From Miscanthus floridulus (lineage: Eukaryota; Streptophyta; Magnoliopsida; Poales; Poaceae), in NCBI RefSeq assembly GCF_019320115.1, contig NC_089589.1:18353641-18417640 (forward strand): DNA of 64,000 nt, read 5' to 3'. This document shows, piece after piece, positions 10,711-22,405 of the stretch. Positions within the stretch are counted from its first letter, which is position 1. Each line of letters begins with the position of its first letter. A program made the translations under genes and the position numbers. Under the pieces are notes generated by a model. The model did not search any database and was not told the origin of the DNA. It was given only the letters and a program-made list of their open reading frames with translations.

Positions 10711-12024
10711 ATGACGAATACTCGCTGAACCACGTATGAGGCCGCTGAGACCGGTGCTAACGGTGCGGGGACCGGTGGTGGTGGTAGTGAAGGTGGAAAC
10801 CACGGCAACAACAATGAACCTCCCCATGAACCACATTTGCCACCTCCTCCCCCGTTTACCCCCGAAATGTTCCTCGCACAGTTGCTCGGGAGTCAGCGCA
10901 ATGCGGAACAATCCCAAAAGAACATGGAGGATTTTCTGCGAACCATCGCCAACAACGTTCAACGTGGTAACAATCAAGGTGGTGGCATGGGAGTGAACCA
11001 ATATAGTAGCTTCAAGGATTTCATGGACACCATGCCGCCAGTATTCAAGGAAGCAACAGAGCCACTCGATGCTGAGGAATGGATTAACACGATGGAAGAT
11101 AAATTTCGTGTGTTGAGGATGACTGAGGTTCTGAAAATGGAGTATGCTGCACTTCAATTGCAGGGACCGGCGGGAATGTGGTGGAAGCACCATCGCACCA
11201 CCTTCCCTCCAAATGCCCAGATTTCTTGGAGAGAGTTTGCTGAGGCCTTCCGTGGAGTCTATATTCCACCCGGGCTGACCGAGATGAAGTTGGGAGAGTT
11301 TCTGGCTTTGAACCAGGGCACCAAAACTGTGACGCAATACCTGCATGCCTTCAACAACTTGTGTCGCTATGCTCCCGACATGGTTGACACAGATGCTAAA
11401 AGAATAGCCAGTTTCAAGAGGGGACTCAATCCAAAAATGATGAAGCATGTTGGTACCAACAACCGTGTTAGATTCAATGACTTCATCAGCGACTGTCTGA
11501 AGCAGGAGAAGAATAACAACGCCAGCACTGCAGCCAAGACATGCAAGAGAGCCTTTGAAGGTGGTCCATCCCAAGCTAGAGCACCTATGGGAGGTCGTCC
11601 TCCATATCGCCCATCGGCACCTGGCGCTAGGTTCAGGCCACCTCAGCCAAGAAGTCAGAATTTCCGTGGACCTCAAAAGCCGTACAAGATGGCGATACAG
11701 CCCAACAAAGCAGCCGCAACTGCGGTACAAGGCAGTTCCAAGGGAACTGTGGGATCTGCCGGGATAGTGAGAGGACCCTGCTATAATTGTGATCAACCCG
11801 GCCATTTCTCGAGGTTTTGTCCGTACCCGCCCAAGAAGAAACAACAGACTTATAATGCTAGAGTGCATAGTACAACAGTGGATGAAATTCCTGAGGGAGA
11901 GCCCATCACTGCTGGTAAGTTTCCTGTCAACGAAAACCCTACAGTTGTTCTATTTGATTCTGGATCATCGCATTCTTTTATGAGTCAAGCATTTGCACAG
12001 AAACACGAACAACTATGCACATAA
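10711..12024 (+). pseudogene. Element C gag and start of protease
   Basis: ATG at 10711 opens the frame that carries gag. A TGA at 10726-10728 (codon 6, probable former CGA) breaks it almost at once, and an open stretch follows to 12024. Visible parts are a Gly/Asn-rich N-terminus, the retrotransposon gag core around 11010-11510 (PLDAEEWINTMEDKF, MWWKHHRTTFP, WREFAEAFRGVYIP, LKQEKNN), a basic Pro/Arg linker, the CCHC zinc knuckle CYNCDQPGHFSRFC (about 11780-11821) and the protease active site LFDSGSSHSFM (about 11950). A TAA at 12022-12024 then interrupts the same frame. The intact protein would form the virus-like particle and cut the polyprotein. The minus-strand ORF opposite gag (10681-11868) is a shadow. 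Confidence 0.92.
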
Positions 12025-15000
12025 TTGGGTTATGGTTACCGTATAAGTTCAGCAGGGGCTGATGTTTTGACTAACCGGATGGTTCGAGGGGCAACCCTTG
12101 AATTAGGTAGCAGGAAGTTCCGAGTGAACTTGATAGTTATGCCTGGATTAGTTTTGGTTGTCATTATAGGGATGAATTGGATGAAGGATTGGGGAGCAGT
12201 CATAGATACTGGAAGTCGAGTACTTACCCTTAAGGATCCCCTGGGTGAGGGTACTTTCCAAGTACCATTGCCTCGGAGAACAGACCTTATAAGTGTTACA
12301 TGTGCTACGACAGTCATTCCTATTCATCAGATTCCGGTAGTGTGTGAATTTCCAGATGTATTCCCGGATGAGCTACCTGGTCTTCCGCCGGATAGGGAGA
12401 TTGAGTTTGGAATTGAGTTAGTCCCCGAAACAGCTCCGATTTCAAGGAGACCATATCGGATGCCTCCAGATGAACTAGCTGAGCTGAAGAAGCAGTTAGA
12501 AGATTTGTCAAAAAGGGGTTTATTCGGCCAAGCAAGTCTGAATGGGGATGTCCCGCTTTGTTTATGAAGAAAAAGAAAGAGGGAACTTTGAGAATGTGCG
12601 TAGATTATAGGCCACTCAACGCCGTGACCATCAAGAATAAGTATCCCTTGCCTCATATTGATGTTCTGTTTGACCAATTATCCAAGGCCAAGGTGTTCTC
12701 AAAAATATATTTGAGATCCGGTTATCATCAGATCAAGATAAGGCCACAGGATATACCAAAAACCGCATTTTCCACTAGATATGGGTTGTATGAGTATCTT
12801 GTCATGTCCTTTGGCTTGACAAATGCTCCTGCATACTTTATGTTTTTGATGAATACAGTTTTCATGCCAGAATTGGATAAGTTTGTGGTAGTGTTCATCG
12901 ATGATATTCTGGTGTACTCCGAGAATGAGAAAGATCATGAAGAGCATCTGAGAACTGTCTTGACCAGACTTAGGGATCATCAACTGTATGCTAAGTTTAG
13001 CAAGTGCGAATTCTGGTTGAAGGAAGTTCCTTTCCTTGGTCACATTCTGTCAGAGAATGGGGTTTCAGTCGATCCAAGTAAGGTGCAAGAAGTTATGAAT
13101 TGGAAAGCACCGACCACAGTTCCTGAGATTAGAAGTTTCTTAGGATTAGCCGGTTATTACCGTCGCTTTATACCAGACTTTTTGAAGATTGCCAAGCCGA
13201 TGACAAGCCTCCTCCAGAAGGATCACAAGTTTGTGTGGATAGAGGAGTGTGAAGCAGCTTTCCACACTTTGCGGAAACTGTTAACCACTGCTCCTGTCTA
13301 GCACAACCAGATATCGAGAAACCATTTGATGTGTTTTGCGATGCATCGAAGACTGGATTAGGATGTGTTCTTATGCAAGAAAGGAGATTCATTGCTTATG
13401 CATCACGTCAATTGAGAAAGCACGAGGTCAACTATCCAACACATGATCTTGAACTTGCTGCAGTTGTGCACGCCCTAAAAATTTGGAGACATTATCTACT
13501 GGGTAATGTGTGCAACATTTTCACAGATCATAAGAGTTTTAAGTACATCTTTACCCAACCAGAGCTAAACATGAGACAGCGCAGATGGTTGGAATTGATC
13601 AAGGATTACAACTTGAATGTGCAATATCATCCTGGAAAAGCCAATGTAGTGGCAGATGCTTTGAGCAGAAAGTCACATTACTTGAATGTGCAGCCATTAC
13701 TTGAAGATGGGTTCGATCTAATGCATCCTGCTGTGTTACATAGTATTCATATTAGTTGCTCTTTGGAGAGTAAGATAATAGAAGGCCAGAAAACCGACAA
13801 GGGGATATTTCACATCAAAGAGAAAATAAAAGAAAAGTCATCTCAACACTTTAAAGTGGATGAACAGGGCGTGTTGTGGTTTGATGACCGTCTTGTGGTT
13901 CCCAAGGATCGAGAGCTTAGGAATAAACTCATGGATGAAGCTCACCTTTCTAAGCTATCTATCCATCCCAGAAGTAGTAAGATGTATCAAGAACTAAGAT
14001 CTCGTTATTGGTGGACCAAAATGAAGAAAGAAATTACAGCATATGTTGTTAGATGTGACACATGTTGTTGAGTGAAAGCAATTCACATGAAACCTGCTGG
14101 TATGTTGCAACCCTTGTCCATCCCTAGTTGGAAGTGGGACGATATAAGTATGGATTTTATCACGGGTTTGCCCACTACTCCAAAAGGACATGATTCGATT
14201 TGGGTAATTGTGGATCGTCTTACCAAGACCGCTCATTTCCTACTTGTCAAAACAACATATCGACCACCTCAATATGCTGAGAAGTATATCGCAGAAATTG
14301 TGAGGTTGCATGGTATACCAAAGACCATAGTATCTGATAGAGGCTCACAGTTCACGGCTCACTTTTGGGAACATTTACACAAAGGCTTAGGAACTAGTTT
14401 GATTCACAGTACCGCTTATCATCCTCAGACAGATGGTCAGACTGAACGAGTGAATGCTGTTTTGGAGGATATGTTAAGAGCTTGTGTATTGTCTTCTAAG
14501 GGATCATGGGAGTCATGGTTACCGTTAGCTGAATTTTCTTATAATAATAGTTACCAAGAAAGCATCAAGATGGCCCCATTCGAAGCTTTATATGGCAGAA
14601 AATATAGAACACCATTGAATTGGGTCGAACCTGGAGATAGAAGGTATTATGGCATTGACTTTGTAGAAGAAGCTGAGAAGAAAGTTCATATTATTCAGCA
14701 GAATATGAAAGCTGCCCAATCACGTCAGAAAAGCTATGCAGACAAAAGAAGGAGACCCCTTGCATTTGAAGTTGGTGACTATGTTTATCTGAAAGTCACG
14801 CCAATGAAGAAGAAAAGGTTTGGAATTTGAAGAAAGCTTGCCGCTAGATTCGTAGGACCATACAAGATCTTGGAACAAAGAGGTCCGGTAGCCTACAAGT
14901 TAGAGTTACCTGAGACAATGAGTACCGTTTTCCCAGTTTTCCATGTATCACATCTCAAGAAATGTTTGCGTGTTCCGGAGGAAAGAATAGAACCTCGAGG

Positions 15001-15241
15001 TATTCAACTCAAATCAGATTTAGTGTATCATGAACAACCAGTCCGGGTGTTAGACACTAAGGAACGTGCTACTCGGAATAGTGTGGTGAAAACATACAAG
15101 ATACAGTGGGATCATCATGATGAGGGAGATGCAACTTGGGAAATAGGAGAGTATCTACAAAAAGCTTATGAAGAATTTTATAACAAATGGTTCGTAACCC
15201 AAATCTCGAGACGAGATTTTTATAAGGGGGGAGGGCTATAA
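12025..15241 (+). pseudogene. Element C pol: protease end, RT, RNase H, integrase, chromodomain
   Basis: Continues the gag frame. The protease end shows IIGMNWMKDWGAVID. A one-base frameshift in the run at about 12509-12517 (A5G4) moves to the RT frame (12558-13301: [24 protein letters not shown], active site FIDDILVYS near 12896). A second frameshift near 13297 leads to RNase H ([19 protein letters not shown]) and the integrase zinc finger (HLSKLSIHP...CDTC). TGA at 14069-14071 and at 14828-14830 are both in CGA-to-TGA-like positions. The integrase core has MDFITGLP, SDRGSQF and VLEDMLRAC; the C-terminal GPYKILEQ block and a chromodomain (about 15040-15170, IQWDHHDEGDATWE) follow. In the chromodomain only one of the three HP1 aromatic-cage positions is clearly aromatic by my alignment. 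Not functional in this copy. Confidence 0.93.
15224..15236 (+). other. Polypurine tract of element C
   Basis: AAGGGGGGAGGGC sits directly before the 3' LTR, the expected plus-strand primer. Confidence 0.85.
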
Positions 15242-18200
15242 CACCCTGGTGTTATGCCTACATTTAGGCACTGCAAATCATGCATATCATGCATCATCAA
15301 GCATCCAAATCATACATGCTTAATCATGTGAATAACAATTGAAAAATTGCTTTGAAACATCTGAAACATGCGTGAAACCTGAATGTTGCATACACCTGTT
15401 TAAGAATTGTTTTGCCCTGAATTTTCTTGCTAGGTTAGTAAAACATGTTTGGATACTATTGTAAATCATCTAGCAATGTTTAGTTCAATTTTTGGAGCAA
15501 TGTTTGTATTCAAATTAATTCAAAATTTGGCTTTAAAAATAAATTCCCAAAATTAGGGTTTTGAGCTAAACGTGGACTTTGATCTTACAATTCAAAATCT
15601 AGAAAGAATTTGGCTGTGGTCCTAAACGCAAAGTTGTAGAGAATTAAATTCTAAGCAACTTTCATTTTTGGTTCATTTTCAAAAGAGGTCATTTTCTTGC
15701 TCAAAATAATATTTGAAAGATGGCATTTAAAAATTTCCTTGAAAATATATTTGGAAAAAGGATCTTTCTCCTTCGCGGGCCGCCGCCTCGCTTCTGGCCC
15801 GTCTGCCGAAGCCGGCCTAGCCAGCATCCCCCGCGCGCGCCTCGCCTCGCTCGGCCCAGCCCAGCACCGCGCCGCGCCTGGCCTGCCTCCGCGCGCCTAC
15901 CCGCGCTGCGCCGCGCCGCGCGCCCGATCGCGTCAGGGCTTGCCCGCCGCGTGGCGCCACCCGTCGACGGTGGCCTGACACCGCGTCCACGCGCCGCGGC
16001 AGCTCTGGCACTACTGGCCATGACTTGAATCACCGCGCGCCCACCGCATTCCAGCGCTCCTCACTTCTCCTCTCACCGCGCGCCCACCATCGCCACCGCG
16101 CACCGCGCCTTGCCGGAGCTCACTCGCCCGGCCACCTCAGCTCGCCGGTGACCACTCCGTCTAGCCTACAGCTCCGCCGTCACCCCGCGCACCCCGTGCT
16201 CTCGCTGTTTTGCCGTGGTAAGCATCCCGTCCTTGGGAATTGCTCGCCGGAGCATGGCCAAGCTCGCTGGTGAGCTCCGCTCCCGTGGACTCCTCCTCCC
16301 CGCTCCTCTTCCTACCTTTACTTCGCGCGCACAAGCACCGCACGGCGACGTTGAGTCTCCCGAGCGCCTCCTTTCACCATGCCGTGGCTGGAGATGCTCC
16401 ACCGGTGACTACCCGCGCCGCCGCTCCGCCATTACCGTCGCCGAGCCTTTTTCCCCTGCACTGCCCCTCCCTATTCACCTCTATCCGACGCGGTTTGGCA
16501 TGGGGAGCACGTTGGTGCCCTCCGTTTCGCCGGGGACCTCGCCGTCGGCGAGTTTCGCAGCTGCCGCGCCGTCGTCCCTCTCCGTCCCCTGTTTTCTCTC
16601 GCTGGCGTGCGGGCCCCGTTTGTCAGCCGCCGCTGCTGCGAGGGGACTGGAGATGGGCAGCGCCGTTCTGGGCCGTGTGCGCGCACAGTCGTGGGCCGCC
16701 TAAGCCGTTCGGGCTGGCCCAGTAGTGTTTGAATAAAGGATTTCAACTTATTCTTTATTATTTGAAATTTGAAATGGTTTGAAAAATGTTTGGGTACTTA
16801 AATTTGCTCCAAATTTGTTGAAACAAATTTTGTTAGGTTCCTTATCAGCAGATCTACTTGGGAAAATTTTTGCATGTCATTTTAGAGATACTTTGCTGTA
16901 GAATTTTATTTAATCATGAATATCGCTGATAAATTGGAAAATATGTAGAAAAATATATAGGCTTCAGAAAAATATGGTTCCAAGTTTGTTAATCTTCTTA
17001 TGTCATGTACTTCCTAGGAAAAATAGGTTTCATGCCTATGCTGTGGAAAAATTTTGAGGTGTAGTTCAAGTACCTTTAATGGCTGATTTTTGTTATTTTT
17101 GCTAGAGAGCAAACTTTGTATAACACATGCATGTGATAAATTTTGTACAGTCATTGTATGCTATGAAGAACATAGGAAAAATACTAATTCTGTTGTTTGA
17201 CACTTTTCACAGTACAAAGTATTTTCATGTTCATGATCATGCCATAGCTTGTCATTTTTGTGTAGACTATTTTACTTATCCAAACGCCATGAAAATTTTA
17301 TGGTAGTCTACTTAGAGTATTACTATGCTACTATAATTTTCTTAGATTTTTAGAAGCACCAGAAATATAGGTTGCTGTTGTAGCCCTAGTTTCAAATGAA
17401 ATAAAATAATCCTCTTTAATGCAAGTTAGTTAATAATGTTAGCTTTGGTGTATCTTTGAAGCATTTGATAAGATGTGTTGACTTAACCTATTAGTAGTAG
17501 AAGAGAATGCAGTAGATGACATGTGTTTGTGGCATATTTTCTTGGATGATGTGACTACCTTGCATTCGAACATATCCATTGTATTCATCTCATCTGATGC
17601 ACCGATTGCATAGGCACTTACACGCATTGCATCATACAGGATCGCAAACCGAGAACCCAGTCGTCATTCCCGAGGAGCTCGAGGAGCAGTTCAAGGTGCA
17701 GCCGCAGGAAGTGCCAGAAGCCGACGAGGAGGACGTTGAGGAACTTCCGGAGTGCCCCGATCACCGTCCGAGCTCCTTCGAGAGAGGCAAGCCCCGGAGC
17801 ATCTTTCTCCCGGTTTGCAATGATTTCATTAAATGCTTTACTTTAAATTGATGCATTACGTTCAGGAGTTGTTTGCAACCGTTGCTGCATTATACTTTGT
17901 TATACTATATCCTTGTTACCCTAGTATCCGCAGTCGAGTCAATGCTTAGCTGGCTTAGACCGGTAGAAGTCGGGTGATTTCCTGTCACCTGCGAGCTATA
18001 GGTGGTTACCTAGATCTGCTTTGATGACTATGAAGTCATGATATAACTAAGTGTTAAATGAAGTTGAGACCGGACAGAGACTTGCAGAGTTTTGGACTGT
18101 AGTGTTTCCGTCTGTGTCGATTAAGGACCGACCGTTGTTGGGCCTCGAGTCATGTTGAACGCATGCATTACATTTAGCTGGCCGGATAAAGTACCTTCCG

Positions 18201-19247
18201 ACCGCGAAGCTGGGAGATTTTTCGGGCCGAGTAGATTGCCCGCAGCGCACTGTGCCGGAGCAGGTGTGGTAGGACACGGGGGCGGGATGATAAGACCAAA
18301 GTGCAGTCGGTCGGCCCCCGGGTACATGTGGTTCCTGGCAAACTCGAGATACCTAGAAAGTTGACTCGGTGATCAATATCTCACTTTAGCGGGTGAGTGA
18401 GGTTTGTGTAAGGAATAAATCACCAGCTGGTTAGGAATCGATTCGAATCGCCATCGCTCCTGGATAGTGAGCACTTGACTTGAGTGACTTCATCGTAGTA
18501 AATGTTTATGGAACACTTGGACAGTTATAGTGAATATGATAGTATGGAAGTTGTTTAATGATCAGTGGTTATCATTATCTGCTTAATCATATGCGTGCTC
18601 TAGTATAGGTGCAAATCTAGTCGACAGGTTAATAATAATTAACTTGACAATAATGCTTTTAGAAGGGTTCTTGAAATGCTAAAAATGCTTCTTTTGCAAA
18701 TGAGTCAGCTACCCTACTATAAAGCCTTCATGATCCTTGGTGTCATTTATTTTCGGTTATGTCGGGTAAGTCTAGCTGAGTACCTTCTCGTACTCAGGGT
18801 TTTATTCCCACTTGTTGCAGATGGGCAGATGTATTACGGCTATTGTATCAACTGCCTTTATCCTGCGATGGGTGATGCTTAGGACCATGGGCATGGTCAT
18901 TCCTTATGTCTCGTCTAATGCTTTTGTTGGAGATAATCATTCGCTGGCACTATATTTGAACTCCGCGTGAGTGTGTGTGGTTTGAACAAATGGCTTCCGC
19001 TACTTTTATTCGAACTGGTTTTGTAATAACTATGTTTAAACTCTGATGTATCTGAGATTGCGAACTTTTATGTAATATGTGATGGTGACCGCTAAACTTA
19101 TTACGACCTTGGCTGGAATGGAAGTTGGCTTGAAATCCTTCGTGATTTCACGGACTACCGGGTTATACGGGCTTAAGTTTGCTAAATCGTCTGCCCTGGT
19201 GGATGATTTTCTCACTTAATTTCATATAATTGGTCGGTTCTGTTACA
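15237..19247 (+). repeat. 3' LTR of element C (about 4.0 kb)
   Basis: Near-identical to 4574-8565. It starts TATAACACCC rather than TGTAACACCC (G-to-A in the terminal dinucleotide) and ends TGTTACA. It has a 10-bp longer GCGC-rich stretch near 15910 and a 9-bp longer in-frame GAGCTCGAG-type repeat near 17680 compared with the 5' copy. Confidence 0.95.
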
Positions 19248-19252
19248 CTTGA
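19248..19252. repeat. Target-site duplication of element C, right copy (CTTGA)
   Basis: Second copy of the CTTGA at 4569-4573, directly after the TTACA end of the 3' LTR. Confidence 0.95.
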
Positions 19253-20181
19253 GCTGCCCCATCACATGGACTGCCATGAAGGTGCTTTGCTGAGCCATCC
19301 CATAGACATACATATGTTCGCCATTTCCTTCTCTATCTCCCTATTCTTGTCCTAAGCCAAACCGTGCCCGAATCATCGATTCCGGTGATCTCTCTGCTTT
19401 AGGCCATGGCGCGCCGCCGTCTAGATCTCCCCACCGGCCGCCTTCCCCCTCCCATCCAATCTGGACCGCTCAAGTCTAATCCGACGGCCCGTATCACCCT
19501 ATACCCTTTCGCATGATAAACTTGCAAAAGAGCCCCTCGGGTTCTTGATTATTGAACACGCTGTCCATTGCGCAGTTATCAGAATCCGCCTTCTTCTTTT
19601 AAAAGTGTAGTTTCGTTCGGTCATGAGCGGCCTTAGAACATTTATGGAATAGTTGATGAACACTAATAAATATGATGATGAAGATGCTCACTAATGATTA
19701 CTGTTTATGCTATACATTATTCATGTTTACATGATTATGTGGTGATTTGGGGCTATTGCTAAACTTGTTGCTACTCAATGGTTAAAAGGTGACTTACTAA
19801 ACGCTAACCGCAGTAAACCAGTGTCAATCTTTTGAGCCTCATGAACCTCGTGTTATATTGCTGAGTACGATATGTACTTACGCTTGCTTTACTTTTCTAT
19901 TCTTTGGAAAAATCCTGAATGGGTACCAGATTGCTAGAGTCTGAAGGAATTAGGCTTGTGGTCAACCAGTTAGTTGTCCCTGAGGATTTAGAGCTTTCAC
20001 TTGAAGAACGGAGTGTCTTTCCGCTGTCTACTGTCTAAGGTTGTATTCTTTGTATTAAGTACGTTATATATTAAGCATTGTCTATTGATATTACCCTTAT
20101 TTTGTAACTATATGTGATATTTGACTTCCTAGACTCACATATGGTGTGTATCTGGTTTTGTTCTTAAAACCGGGTGCTACA
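19253..20181 (+). repeat. 5' LTR of element B, right part (internally deleted)
   Basis: Continues from 4573 and matches 23351-23712 and then 25190-25752 of the 3' LTR, ending GGTGCTACA. The 1481 bases 23713-25193 of the 3' LTR are absent here, with CGGT at the junction (about 19618-19621) and at both breakpoints of the longer copy. Homologous sequence exists in the LTR of element A, so this is a deletion in the 5' copy and not an insertion in the 3' copy. Confidence 0.88.
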
Positions 20182-20184
20182 AAG

Positions 20185-20196
20185 TGGTATCAGAGC
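20185..20196 (+). other. Primer binding site of element B
   Basis: TGGTATCAGAGC three bases after the LTR end, matching initiator tRNA-Met. It fixes the orientation of element B as plus. Confidence 0.88.
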
Positions 20197-21229
20197 AATG
20201 CTGATTGTAGGACGTAAGTCTAGTTAGAAATTGGCCGTCATAAGGTTTTGAAATTGCTATAAAATCCTTGTTCTATAAATCTTGATATTTTCTCCTGTAC
20301 TATATATCTACCCTTGATATTTATCTCCTCCTTGATGCTTGTTTTAAGCCTTTGTTCTCATCTATATCGTTGCTTTGATATGCTTTTAAAATCTTCTCTT
20401 ACCACTTTCTTGTGTCACCGGAAGAGAAGCATTAGGATCTTTGCCCTTAATATGAAGAGAACAGTAGTAATCGCAAGATTAAGTCAATGTTTGAAGTGTG
20501 AACTTTTATTGTTCAATTGGTTTGTTATTATGCTTATGCTTGAGTTGAATCTTTGTAATGAGTGTAATGATCTTGTGGGCTTTATCCACAATTTCATTTA
20601 GTTTATAGGCTTAAGGCATAAGGATTAATGAAAAAAATAGTGGGGTTTTGGTTTCTTCTGTTTTCTCTATCCTATCTTTTTGAAGCAACATGTCCTTATT
20701 GGTTCATATCCTTATTCTTGGACAACTAGAAATCATGAGAAAATTCTGGAAAATAGTAGACTTCAACATCTTTCTCTGCACGTAAGAACCACCCCCATAG
20801 CAGTTATGGTTTGGGAGTTATGAAAATCACAAAGTGATGCATCAGTGCTGTTAGGAAACCTGTAACAGTTTCTGTTGTGTACTGTTTTCGACCACATCAA
20901 CTATAGAATCAAGAAAAGTGTTCTATACAGAAGTTGTCGAGGATTTGATAAGCTTTCCAACGGTATAAGCTACAACTTCATTGGATTAACAGAATGAGAG
21001 TTATGGCTGTTTTACTACGCTGTTGTTTTTCTACTCGCGAGGAATTTTAGATTTCTTGTCCTTGCCTATACACAAGAGTATCATTGGAATGTCACAACAT
21101 CTTGATACTAGCTAGTTCATCTGGAAGGAGGTGTAAGCTACCCTTTTGTGTCCCCTAGTTGACCTTTTCTTAAGGGGGTAGCCAAGTAGGAAAGTTGCTA
21201 GACAAAGGTATCTGCGTTCTAGTGCTTTC
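20197..21229 (+). other. Element B internal region, non-coding remnant
   Basis: The first 50 bases resemble the leader of element A. The rest is AT-rich with no gene. The open stretch 20314-20601 encodes only a hydrophobic low-complexity peptide and resembles nothing I know. The pre-gag ORF and gag expected here have been lost. A stretch at 20690-21090 resembles the pre-gag/gag spacer of this clade. Confidence 0.5.
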
Positions 21230-22390
21230 ACTTGGAAGTATCTGTTATGCCTCTGGATGAGAAGCCACTATCAGGTGCAGGTATCTTTGCTCAAGATTGG
21301 ATACTCGTTGGATTAAGATTAAGGAGTACGGGTATACGTCTAGATGGATCTTCGATTCAAGCTATCATCAGTTGGGAGTTTAATCTTCAACATACCCAAG
21401 ACAAGTTGACATTAATGATATAAGAAAGGAATATTGAACATCTATGGTCGGTTCTATGGAGACTCCGAGGACATCAACGTTATGCCTAGTTTAGCAAGTG
21501 AGCTTTGAGTAAAGAAAGTTCTCTACTTGGATAGTTATCTTTAGTGTTGGAAAAGAGCTCAAGAAAGTTAGTAATGTGGAACTTACCTAGGGATCTAAGA
21601 TTGACTCGGATTTTTTTAGTGATGACATTCAGTTAGAAGTTGAAGGGAGGTTTATCCAAGACTCTCAAGAGTTTGCTATTAGAAAAGATAATAAGCAGGT
21701 TTAATTTGGACCAGGAAATCTCAGGTGAAATTATAAAGGCGTTAAAGAAGAATAAGTAAAACTTATGAGTTAGCTTTGCCAGATCAAAACAAGAGTGTTC
21801 CAGCTATTGGGATGCACCATGTCAACATGAGGACGTGTCCTTATGTAAGAAGGAAAAGTGATGGCTTGAGCATGGAGTCAACTAGTGAAGCGTGAATTGA
21901 ACTACCCGACATAAGGATTTGGAGATAAAAGTTCATGCTTGGAAGTTTTTGGAGATGATATCCTATTCGGCACAAGTGCGACATTTACACGGTTTATAAT
22001 AGTGAGGCCTATGTGGATTGTAAGAGTCTAAGAGACCACTAAGGTAGTTTTGAGCTCGTGACATTAACATTGAGTTTGGGAAAGTGCTATTACTTGGAAG
22101 AAGCAAAAGTCGTTGCCGATGCCCTTAGTGAAGGAGAGTTATGCTAAGAAGATTCGGACGACACCAAGGATTAAGAAATGGTGTTCAAGGTTTGAACATC
22201 TTAACCAGAGTCTAGTCATCGATGTTCTAAAGTTGGTAGTAGAGCATACTTTAGAAATAGAATTTCACAAAGGCACATTGGAATTGTTACAAAGAAAAGG
22301 AGCTACCTCAGAAAGTGAAAAAAAATACAAAGATGGAGTATCCCTATCTCCTAGTCGACGTCTTCCGAATCTTGAGGACAAGATTCATCT
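21230..22390 (+). pseudogene. Element B pol relics (RT, RNase H)
   Basis: Broken in every frame, but the order of relics is clear. RT C-terminal block near 21460-21530 (L-R-x-H-Q-R-Y-A, F-S-K, K-E-x-x-L-L-G). RNase H near 21830-22020 (VLM-EGKVMA, KRELNYPT, H-A-W-K, KCDIYT). End of RNase H near 22085-22140 (the [13 protein letters not shown] block). Then an abrupt jump to the C-terminal LEDKIHLK-type end just before the 3' LTR. Integrase is missing. Dead. Confidence 0.7.
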
Positions 22391-22405
22391 TAAGCGGGGT
22401 AGAAT
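22391..22405 (+). other. Degenerate polypurine tract of element B
   Basis: TAAGCGGGGTAGAAT precedes the 3' LTR. It corresponds to AAGGGGGTAGAATT of element A, with one G changed to C. Confidence 0.6.

Larger units (their letters stand above)
4574..19247 (+). mobile_element. Element C: young Del/Tekay-type chromovirus with extra pre-gag ORF
   Basis: A 14,674-bp structurally complete Ty3/gypsy element on the plus strand. It has a 5' LTR (4574-8565), PBS (8568-8579), leader, pre-gag ORF with a histone H3-like N-terminus (9357-10346), gag (from 10711), pol with a chromodomain (to 15241), polypurine tract (15224-15236), 3' LTR (15237-19247) and 5-bp target duplications. By eye I count about 65-70 substitutions between the LTRs (about 1.7%), nearly all transitions and clustered in the CpG-rich block. 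At least four premature TGA codons, one TAA and two frameshifts make this copy non-autonomous. The LTR length and chromodomain integrase fit the Del/Tekay clade. Confidence 0.95.

Noticed and set aside
10681..11868. 395-aa minus-strand ORF
   Set aside because: Exactly antisense to the gag ORF, with no recognisable domain; a shadow of gag codon use.
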